Source: DASRAJ01 sp039920305 (lineage in GTDB: Bacteria > Bacteroidota > Bacteroidia > Chitinophagales > UBA10324). From it: DNA of 21,167 nucleotides. Shown here in pieces: positions 13,515 through 19,974 of the stretch (its first letter is position 1; each line of letters opens with the position of its first letter). Position numbers and translations under genes: made by a program. The notes beneath the pieces are model-generated. The model had not been told where the DNA came from. It saw only the letters and a program-made list of their open reading frames with translations, and ran no database searches. The DNA is taken from positions 1 through 21,167 of the forward strand of contig JBDSEA010000053.1 of assembly GCA_039920305.1 (NCBI GenBank), read 5' to 3'.

Positions 13515-14168
13515 ATGCTGAGCGAAATACGAACACTCTTTCTAAAAGAAGTACAACTCGAATGGCGTCAGCGCTATTCATTCAGCGGCATTCTGCTTTA
13601 TCTCTTCATAACGGTTTTTCTCATTTATATCAGCCTGATTGAAATGAAGCCGGAATTGTGGATCACTATGTACTGGATCATCATGCTGTTTACGGCTGTA
13701 AGCGCTGTAGCAAAAACCTTTATTCTGGAAAGCCGTGGAAGGCTTCTTTATTATTACTCAATTGCCTCGCCGCGCTCTGTAATTCTCTCAAAGCTGTTCT
13801 ATAACAGCATCATGATGATTATAATCGGCCTGATTGGCGTGGCTGTTTATTCCCTAATGAATCAAAACCCCGTTGTGAAGGTTGCCTTTTTTGTTGTTGT
13901 AATCGCCCTTGGATGTATGAGCTTCGCACTTTCCTTTACCATGATGAGTGCCATTGCTTCCAGGGCAAATCATAATGTAACGCTCATGGCGATTTTGAGC
14001 CTGCCTTTTATAATGCCGGTGCTTCTGCTGCTGATAAAGCTTTCACAAATAGCGTTGCTAAACCATATTGAGCATTTTCCATTGCAGGATTTACTCATGC
14101 TTTTCCTTCTCGACCTCATAATGATTGCATTGGCAATTGTGTTGTTTCCCTATCTTTGGCGCGAGTAA
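13515..14168 (+). CDS. ccmB: Haem exporter protein CcmB
   Basis: A 217-residue integral membrane protein with six hydrophobic segments, the normal CcmB size. The N-terminal amphipathic part LFLKEVQLEWRQRYSFSG corresponds to the family's KDLxxExR coupling motif, and FILESRGRLLYYYSIASPRSVILSK is the conserved cytoplasmic loop. CcmB is the permease of the CcmAB transporter that drives release of haem-loaded CcmE for cytochrome c assembly. The ATPase CcmA is not in this window. ccmC and ccmD follow on the same strand after a 77-base gap, so the three likely form one unit. Confidence 0.92.
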   Translation: MLSEIRTLFLKEVQLEWRQRYSFSGILLYLFITVFLIYISLIEMKPELWITMYWIIMLFTAVSAVAKTFILESRGRLLYYYSIASPRSVILSKLFYNSIMMIIIGLIGVAVYSLMNQNPVVKVAFFVVVIALGCMSFALSFTMMSAIASRANHNVTLMAILSLPFIMPVLLLLIKLSQIALLNHIEHFPLQDLLMLFLLDLIMIALAIVLFPYLWRE

Positions 14169-14245
14169 ATATCAGAATGTCCCTTGCAATACAAGTCGGC
14201 AGCTGGTTCAATCAGGGCGGGGGCCACGACTGACAGCTTATCAAG

Positions 14246-14974
14246 ATGAAATTATTCCAAAGTTCCTGGTCGAAAGTTCTATGCATCATTTTGCTGCTCA
14301 TCACCATCATTGGCGGCATGCTTGTTACTGTTCCTGAACTACCCATTCTTCATGAATCAATACGCAGCCTTTTTTATCATGTGCCGATGTGGTTTGCCAT
14401 GACGCTTATGCTGTTATTTTCATGCATTTTCAGCATCAGGTATCTCATTACTCAGAATCTTTATGATGATGTAATAGCATTTTCGTCAGTGAAGGCTGCT
14501 TTGCTGTTCGGCTGCCTCGGTCTGGTAACCGGCATGGAATGGGCGCGGACGACATGGGGAGCATGGTGGGTGAATGACCCAAAGCTGATGGGTGCAGCCG
14601 TGGGATTACTTTTATACTTTGCATATATCGTCTTGCGCGGATCAATAGATGATCTGGATCGCCGGGCACGTGTCGCTTCAGTTACCGGAATCATGTTCTA
14701 TGCTATTTTCATTCCGGCAATATTTATCGTTCCCCGGCTAACGGATTCACTTCATCCCGGGAACGGTGGCAATCCGGGCTTCAGCAGTTATGATCTTGAC
14801 AGCAAAATGAGACTGATATTTTATCCGGCCGTTATTGGCTGGACGCTGCTTGCAGGATGGATCATGACACTAATTGCACGATCGAGGTTGATTGAACTGG
14901 AGCTGCTGGGAGGTAAAGAAATATTCTATTCAAAGAATCGAATGCAGAAACTGCAAGAACCCGCTCACGTGTAA
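14246..14974 (+). CDS. ccmC: Cytochrome c maturation protein CcmC (CcsA-like haem handling)
   Basis: A 242-residue membrane protein with about six transmembrane segments. It carries the tryptophan-rich haem-binding loop WGAWWVNDPK (104-113) and two candidate haem-ligand histidines outside the loop, H45 (FYHVPMWF) and H170 (SLHPGNGG), matching the two conserved His of CcmC. In proteobacterial CcmC the loop reads WGxWWxWD; here Asn stands at the last Trp position (WWVND), which I believe is common in Bacteroidota. CcmC loads haem onto CcmE in the periplasm. It lies between ccmB and ccmD. Confidence 0.9.
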   Translation: MKLFQSSWSKVLCIILLLITIIGGMLVTVPELPILHESIRSLFYHVPMWFAMTLMLLFSCIFSIRYLITQNLYDDVIAFSSVKAALLFGCLGLVTGMEWARTTWGAWWVNDPKLMGAAVGLLLYFAYIVLRGSIDDLDRRARVASVTGIMFYAIFIPAIFIVPRLTDSLHPGNGGNPGFSSYDLDSKMRLIFYPAVIGWTLLAGWIMTLIARSRLIELELLGGKEIFYSKNRMQKLQEPAHV

Positions 14975-14983
14975 TAATCTCCT

Positions 14984-15208
14984 ATGAAAAACAATTTCTT
15001 CCTGATCATTTTTTGCTTTCTCTCCTTATGCATCCAGGCGCAGAACACTGCTGATGAAACTGCTGCAAGGTTTCTGAGGGAAAGCAATAGTCTTTATGCA
15101 GTGATCACTATTCTCGTAACTATATTTGCCGGCATTATACTCTTCCTGATTTTACAGGATAAAAAAATTTCTAAACTCGAAAAACAACTCAAAGCCAAAT
15201 ACCAATGA
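14984..15208 (+). CDS. ccmD: CcmD-like small membrane protein
   Basis: A 74-residue protein with an N-terminal hydrophobic signal-like segment (4-18, ending IQAQ), a short loop, one transmembrane helix (about 39-58) and a basic cytoplasmic tail KKISKLEKQLKAKYQ. The size, topology and position right after ccmC fit the CcmD family of Bacteroidota, which stabilises the CcmABC haem-release complex. Its stop overlaps the ATG of the glutamate dehydrogenase gene (ATGA at 15205-15208). Confidence 0.8.
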   Translation: MKNNFFLIIFCFLSLCIQAQNTADETAARFLRESNSLYAVITILVTIFAGIILFLILQDKKISKLEKQLKAKYQ

Positions 15209-16650
15209 GCAAGAATGGTACTCAATCCGGACAAAGTTTTTTTGAAAATGTAGAACGCTATTTTGATAAAGCTGCAGCTCACCTTAATTATGATCCCGGG
15301 TTATTAACACAGATAAAGGCATGTAACAGTATATATGCGATGCGCTTTCCGGTAGTTGTAGAAGATAAAAAGACAGGAAATAAAAGCGTGGAAGTCATTG
15401 AAGCCTATAGGGTGCAGCATTCACAGCATAAGGTTCCATGCAAGGGAGGCATTCGCTATTCAATGGATGTGAATCAGGATGAAGTAATGGCACTTGCATC
15501 GCTGATGACTTATAAATGTGCCATTGTAGATGTTCCTTTTGGCGGAGCCAAGGGCGGAATCAAAATTGACAAGAAAAAATACAGTGACGATACTATTGAG
15601 CGCATCACCCGCCGCTATACAACTGAACTGATCAAAAAGAATTTTATTGGGCCCGGCATTGATGTTCCTGCTCCTGATTACGGAACCGGTGAAAGAGAGA
15701 TGAGCTGGATTGTTGACACGTATGTTGCATTTCATCCCGGTGAAATCAATGCTTACGGATGCGTTACCGGGAAACCTATTGCCAATGGAGGTGTGCGGGG
15801 CAGGAGAGAAGCTACCGGCCGCGGTGTTTACTTTGGAACCCGTGAGGCGTGCAGTATTACTGATGATATGAAGCGACTTGGCTTAACCACCGGTATCGAA
15901 GGCAAAAGTATTTCAGTTCAGGGTCTCGGAAACGTGGGATATTATTCGGCTAAATTTTTTATAGAGGCAGGAGCGATTCTCGTGGGCGTGGCAGAAATCG
16001 ACTGCGCTGTGGTAAATCCGGACGGGCTTGATCTCGAAGACATCATGAAATGGAAGTCAGAGTTTGGCTCACTTCTTTCCTATACCAGGGGAGAGGTAAT
16101 TAATAATCCGGGGGCGGCTCTGGAAGTGGAGTGTGATATTCTTATTCCTGCTGCTCTCGAGAATCAAATTACTGAAGAAAATGCTCCCCGCGTAAAAGCA
16201 AAAATTATTGCAGAAGGAGCAAATGGCCCTTGTACTCCGGGTGCAGAAGAAATCCTGTTAAAGAAAAATGTACTCATCATTCCGGATATGTTTTTAAATG
16301 CTGGTGGTGTCACTGTATCATATTTTGAGTGGCTTAAGAATCTCTCGCACGTTCGTTTTGGCAGAATGGATAAGCGCTTCACTGAAAATACAAATAAGAG
16401 ATTTGTCAACCAGATCGAATCGCTGACAGGAAAATCAGTAAGTGCCCGTGATAAATCAATACTGGTGGAAGGTGCTGACGAAGAGGATCTTGTTAACAGC
16501 GGGCTTGAAGATACCATGATCACATCCTATCAAACCATACATGAAACGCTGAACAGAAATAAAAATATTAAGGACATGAGAACCGCGGCATTTGTTGTTG
16601 CAATCGATAAAGTGGCATCGTCGTACACTACACTTGGTATCTGGCCTTAG
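15205..16650 (+). CDS. gdh: Glutamate dehydrogenase, animal-type (Glu/Leu/Phe/Val family)
   Basis: A 481-residue cytoplasmic enzyme interconverting glutamate and 2-oxoglutarate plus ammonium. The substrate domain has KGGIR (K80), the second Lys K104 and the catalytic PFGGAKGGI (K116); D158 lies in GIDVPAPDYGTGEREMSW. The Rossmann domain has SVQGLGNVG (about 237-245) followed by VAEID. Sequence blocks such as ITRRYTTELIKKNFIGPGID and GRREATGRGVYF resemble animal mitochondrial GDH closely. The protein is longer than the ~420 residues of ordinary bacterial NAD-GDH, mainly because of an extra stretch at about 385-430, where the animal enzyme has its antenna. The gene overlaps ccmD by ATGA, so its translation is coupled to the haem genes, an unexpected partner for nitrogen metabolism. 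Confidence 0.95.
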   Translation: MSKNGTQSGQSFFENVERYFDKAAAHLNYDPGLLTQIKACNSIYAMRFPVVVEDKKTGNKSVEVIEAYRVQHSQHKVPCKGGIRYSMDVNQDEVMALASLMTYKCAIVDVPFGGAKGGIKIDKKKYSDDTIERITRRYTTELIKKNFIGPGIDVPAPDYGTGEREMSWIVDTYVAFHPGEINAYGCVTGKPIANGGVRGRREATGRGVYFGTREACSITDDMKRLGLTTGIEGKSISVQGLGNVGYYSAKFFIEAGAILVGVAEIDCAVVNPDGLDLEDIMKWKSEFGSLLSYTRGEVINNPGAALEVECDILIPAALENQITEENAPRVKAKIIAEGANGPCTPGAEEILLKKNVLIIPDMFLNAGGVTVSYFEWLKNLSHVRFGRMDKRFTENTNKRFVNQIESLTGKSVSARDKSILVEGADEEDLVNSGLEDTMITSYQTIHETLNRNKNIKDMRTAAFVVAIDKVASSYTTLGIWP

Positions 16651-16719
16651 GCATTTAAAAAGAGATAAATGAGTTGATAACCCGGAATCATCTCTTTCGC
16701 CGGATGATTTCAATAAGTT

Positions 16720-16750
16720 ATACTATCAGATTGGAATCCTCTGATGGTAT
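16720..16750 (+). terminator. Possible terminator hairpin after glutamate dehydrogenase
   Basis: ATACTATCAGA (16720-16730) and TCTGATGGTAT (16740-16750) form an 11-bp stem with one G-U pair and a 9-base loop. There is no long T run after it (TTAACACAC), so termination is uncertain. It lies 69 bases after the stop codon and 29 bases before a -7 box, so it could also be a regulatory element. Confidence 0.4.
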
Positions 16751-16779
16751 TTAACACACACAATTTCCCTCACCTTAAC

Positions 16780-16787
16780 TATCTTTG
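16780..16787 (+). promoter_or_regulatory. -7 box of the PEBP/YbhB gene
   Basis: TATCTTTG matches TAnnTTTG exactly and ends 15 bases before the ATG at 16803, implying a very short leader. It also covers the in-frame TTG at 16785, which makes that TTG an unlikely start. No good -33 element is seen at 19 bases upstream. Confidence 0.5.
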
Positions 16788-16802
16788 CATTTCTCCGGGA
16801 AA

Positions 16803-17249
16803 ATGAAGGCAACACTAAAAATTGGCAGCGAAAGTTTTAAGAATCAGGGATTTATTCCTTCAAAATATACCTGCGAGGGTGAAAATATCAATCCTGCCCT
16901 CATCATCAGTGGATTGCCAATGGCCACCAAAACCCTGGCGCTTATAGTTGAAGATCCAGATGCACCGGAAGGCAATTTTGTGCACTGGGTAGTATGGAAT
17001 ATTTCACCCACCAATAAAATCCGGGAAAATATTATCCCCGGTGAAGAAGGCCTGAATGATTTTAACAACCATCATTATTCGGGTCCATGCCCTCCTTCCG
17101 GCACCCATCGCTACATCTTTAAGATATATGCGCTTGATAATTTTCTTCACCTCAATCCGAAATGTACCAAGGCTGATCTTGAGGCAGCCATGGATATTCA
17201 CATCATTGGCGTAGGTGAATTGATAGGACAGTACAAGAAGAAAAAATAG
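16803..17249 (+). CDS. YbhB/YbcL family phosphatidylethanolamine-binding-like protein
   Basis: A 148-residue single-domain protein of the PEBP / Raf-kinase-inhibitor-like family. Family blocks are present: IPSKYTCEGENINPAL, ALIVEDPDAPEGNFVHWVVW (DPDAP plus HW ligand pocket) and GPCPPSGTHRYIFKIYALD. It has no signal peptide, so it is probably cytoplasmic. The biochemical role of bacterial members is not settled; they bind small anionic ligands in the pocket. The ATG at 16803 is preferred over the TTG at 16785, which falls in the promoter. It appears to be monocistronic. Confidence 0.93.
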   Translation: MKATLKIGSESFKNQGFIPSKYTCEGENINPALIISGLPMATKTLALIVEDPDAPEGNFVHWVVWNISPTNKIRENIIPGEEGLNDFNNHHYSGPCPPSGTHRYIFKIYALDNFLHLNPKCTKADLEAAMDIHIIGVGELIGQYKKKK

Positions 17250-17391
17250 GTTTCTGATCCCTTTAATCTTGGTATCCCCGACTTTAAATTTCTATTGGTG
17301 CATGTATGCTTTATAATTGTAAAACATTGAATCAATTTTTCTTTTGAACAAAATTTAAGTTGGAACAAGCGGAGTTTTTAAATTAAATTTC

Positions 17392-17817
17392 ATGGTAAAA
17401 AATGCAATTGCCGATTCCGATATATTGAAGTGCTGGGAGGTGCTTTATGAATTGCGTCCCCATTTAAAACAGGAAACTTTTTTGGAAGAAGTCCGCAAAT
17501 CGCTTGATGATAACCGGATGCTGATTTATATTGAAGAACAGGGCAAAGTGGTTTCAGCATCAGTATTTGAGCGTGGGTATAATCTTTTCCGTGGCCGTTA
17601 TATTTACATAGATGACCTGGCTTCCTTACCGGAGAAAAGAGGAAAGGGATACGGCTCACAGTTACTTGACTGGATATTGGATTATGCCTCCGAGAATAAA
17701 TTCGACCAGGTGCATCTTGATTCTGCTGTTAATCCCGGCAGGCATGATGCGCACCGGCTCTATCTTAATAAGAGATTCAATGTTACAAGCCTGCATTTTG
17801 TTTTGAAGGTGAAGTGA
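17392..17817 (+). CDS. GNAT family N-acetyltransferase
   Basis: A 141-residue single-domain acyltransferase. Acetyl-CoA binding motif A is IDDLASLPEKRGKGYGSQLL (Arg/Gly loop KRGKGYGS), preceded by a strand and followed by a helix. Motif B is represented by HLDSAVNPGRHDAHRLYLNKRF, in which a Tyr near the end (HRLYLNKRF) is the usual general acid. The substrate cannot be told from sequence. It is cytoplasmic and stands alone between the PEBP gene and the heptose cluster, with 171 bases before hddA. Confidence 0.9.
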   Translation: MVKNAIADSDILKCWEVLYELRPHLKQETFLEEVRKSLDDNRMLIYIEEQGKVVSASVFERGYNLFRGRYIYIDDLASLPEKRGKGYGSQLLDWILDYASENKFDQVHLDSAVNPGRHDAHRLYLNKRFNVTSLHFVLKVK

Positions 17818-17850
17818 CTGATGAATTTTTAGACCGGGAATTAAAAAAAA

Positions 17851-17880
17851 TAAAATGCCAGGAATAATTTCATTTTAATT
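17851..17880 (+). terminator. Weak AT-rich hairpin after the GNAT gene
   Basis: TAAAATG (17851-17857) pairs with CATTTTA (17871-17877) around a 13-base loop, followed by AATTTCTT. The A run before the stem could pair with the following Ts. It is a low-stability candidate for the end of the GNAT transcript. Confidence 0.25.
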
Positions 17881-17988
17881 TCTTCCACCCAAAGTTCTTG
17901 CTGATGTTAAGATCGCGATCGGTGAGCATCTCCCTTTGCCTTCATTATTCATGATTCGCCTCTTACATTCGCACTCAATTTCAGTAAC

Positions 17989-19014
17989 ATGATTATTCGA
18001 AGTAAATCTCCTTTAAGAATCGGCCTTGCAGGAGGCGGAACTGATGTAAGTCCCTACTCTGACATATATGGCGGTGCAATTTTGAACGCAACCATTTCAC
18101 TGTATTCCTATGCTACCATTGAGCCCACTACGGATGATAAAATTGTGCTTCATGCCATTGACCGTAAGGAACACCTTGAGTTTGATTCTCAGATGCAGCT
18201 TCCGGTAGACGGGAAGCTGGATTTACTCAAGGGGATTTATAACAGGATCGTTAGGGATTATACACACAAGCCGTTGAGTTTTCGCCTGCATACATACGTG
18301 GATGCTCCTGCAGGCAGCGGCCTTGGAACATCATCATCGCTGATGGTAGCCATCCTGAATGCATTTGCAGAATGGCAGAACATTCCACTGGGTGACTATG
18401 AGCTTGCGCATCTTGCCTATGAGATTGAAAGAAGGGATCTGGGTCAGGCAGGGGGAAAACAAGACCAGTATGCGGCAGCTTTCGGCGGCTTCAACTTCAT
18501 GGAATTTTATGGTGATGATAAAGTGATTGTAAATCCATTGCGAATCAAGGAACATTATCTCAATGAAATGCAATACTGCATCCTTCTGTATTATACAGGA
18601 ACAAGCCGGTTATCTTCAAAAATCATTGAGATGCAATCAGAAAATATCACCTTCAAAAAAGAAAAATCAATTGAAGCGATGCACAAGCTCAAGGAACAGG
18701 CGATGATGATGAAGGAGGCAATTCTAAAAGGAAACCTGAATGAGATTGGCGCGATCCTGAATTACGGCTGGCAATCAAAAAAAGAAACCGCTGACGGCAT
18801 TTCCAATCCGGTAATCGATGAGATTTATGAAACTGCTTTAAAAACCGGTGCGCTCGGAGGTAAGATCTCCGGAGCTGGTGGTGGAGGATTCATGTTCTTC
18901 TACTGTCCTTCCTTTTCACGCTATGCAGTGATTGACCGCCTGCACCAGTTTGGCGGTGAGTTCCGAAGGTTTCAATTCACCAAACAGGGCGCAACAGCAT
19001 GGCTGGCTAAATAA
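17989..19014 (+). CDS. hddA: D-glycero-alpha-D-manno-heptose 7-phosphate kinase (GHMP kinase)
   Basis: A 341-residue GHMP-superfamily kinase. The N-terminus RSKSPLRIGLAGGGTDVSPY is the hallmark of the heptose-7-phosphate kinase group. The ATP loop is DAPAGSGLGTSSSLMVA (about 102-118), and the C-terminal motif 3 is GALGGKISGAGGGGFMFFY. It phosphorylates the anomeric position of D-glycero-D-manno-heptose 7-phosphate to the 1,7-bisphosphate. The next gene, gmhA, makes its substrate, and the fused hddC-gmhB gene carries the following two steps. A related alternative is a fucose or other sugar kinase, but the heptose neighbours make hddA much more likely. Confidence 0.93.
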   Translation: MIIRSKSPLRIGLAGGGTDVSPYSDIYGGAILNATISLYSYATIEPTTDDKIVLHAIDRKEHLEFDSQMQLPVDGKLDLLKGIYNRIVRDYTHKPLSFRLHTYVDAPAGSGLGTSSSLMVAILNAFAEWQNIPLGDYELAHLAYEIERRDLGQAGGKQDQYAAAFGGFNFMEFYGDDKVIVNPLRIKEHYLNEMQYCILLYYTGTSRLSSKIIEMQSENITFKKEKSIEAMHKLKEQAMMMKEAILKGNLNEIGAILNYGWQSKKETADGISNPVIDEIYETALKTGALGGKISGAGGGGFMFFYCPSFSRYAVIDRLHQFGGEFRRFQFTKQGATAWLAK

Positions 19015-19048
19015 ATATAGTTTGATAAATAGTTAAAAGTCTGTTAGT

Positions 19049-19630
19049 ATGGAAAGAATTAAAGAAATAATATCCGCTTCAATTTCAGTAAAGGAAAAAA
19101 TACTTCACGATCCGCTGCTGATCACTCGCATCAGAGCTGTGGCAGAAGAAGTAGTAAATTGCTACGGACATGATGGAAAAGTTTTATTCTGTGGAAATGG
19201 GGGCAGTGCTGCCGATGCACAACACATTGCAGCGGAGCTTAGCGGCAGATTTTATTTTGATCGTGATCCCCTCGATGCTGAAGCCCTGCATGTGAATTCT
19301 TCCTACCTCACTGCAGTAGGAAACGATTACGGCTATGAGCATGTGTACTCACGCCTGATCAAGGCGCGTGGAAGAAAAGGTGACGTGTTTTTCGGCATTT
19401 CTACTTCAGGAAACTCTGCCAATGTAATTAAGGCATTTGAGCTCGCCAGTCAAATCGGGATGATCACAGTAGGAATGACCGGCGACAGCGGTGGCAGGAT
19501 GAAAGACCTTTGTAAATACCTGCTCAACGCACCATCGAATGACACTCCCCGCATCCAGGAATCACACATCATGATCGGGCACATCATCTGTGAGCTGGTA
19601 GAGGAAAAGATGTTTGAGAGAGGAAAATAA
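19049..19630 (+). CDS. gmhA: D-sedoheptulose 7-phosphate isomerase
   Basis: A 193-residue SIS-domain enzyme that converts sedoheptulose 7-phosphate to D-glycero-D-manno-heptose 7-phosphate, the first step of activated heptose synthesis. The phosphosugar loop KVLFCGNGGSAADAQHIAAE contains the conserved GNGGSAADA and the metal/catalytic H and E. GISTSGNSANVIKAFE is the second SIS motif, and HIMIGHIICELVEE near the end carries the catalytic His. The size matches the family. It starts 34 bases after hddA and is surely in the same operon. Confidence 0.96.
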   Translation: MERIKEIISASISVKEKILHDPLLITRIRAVAEEVVNCYGHDGKVLFCGNGGSAADAQHIAAELSGRFYFDRDPLDAEALHVNSSYLTAVGNDYGYEHVYSRLIKARGRKGDVFFGISTSGNSANVIKAFELASQIGMITVGMTGDSGGRMKDLCKYLLNAPSNDTPRIQESHIMIGHIICELVEEKMFERGK

Positions 19631-19974
19631 ACAGCATCCGGGCTAAACTTAATTTAATGGTGAAAAGAAGAGTATGCTTTTTAGTTGAAGCAATGAGTGG
19701 GTTTTTTAAGCAGAGAACGATGCGTGACGGATAGGGGAAATATCTTCCGGAAAACCTGTGAAAGGAAACAATAATTTTATTACAAATTCGAAAAAGTAGT
19801 TTTATTATTATAAAATCCGCTCATCTTTTTCCTGCAATTGAGTCAAAAACAGATAAGGAAATTTGGAGGGAAACCGTATCCTATATTTTTCAATCCCCAT
19901 CAGGATAATAAATAATACTGTTTTCTATTTTCGATATGCGGCAAGAGCCGGAAAAATCATAGCGATTTCTGAAC
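19631..19974 (+). other. 344-base non-coding gap inside the heptose cluster
   Basis: It is AT-rich, with no open frame beyond about 25 codons that I could support and no tRNA. The near-palindrome TTTTATTATTATAAAA (about 19800-19815) and TAGTTTTA (one mismatch to TAnnTTTG, about 19797) are the only weak signals. It may hold a separate promoter for the following gene. Confidence 0.4.

Noticed and set aside
17911..17920. 10-bp perfect palindrome GATCGCGATC upstream of hddA
   Set aside because: It could be an operator, but a single short palindrome without a second copy or clear promoter spacing is not enough.
19660..19737. Short open frame of about 25 codons between gmhA and hddC
   Set aside because: It is too short, with no motif, signal or leader to support it.
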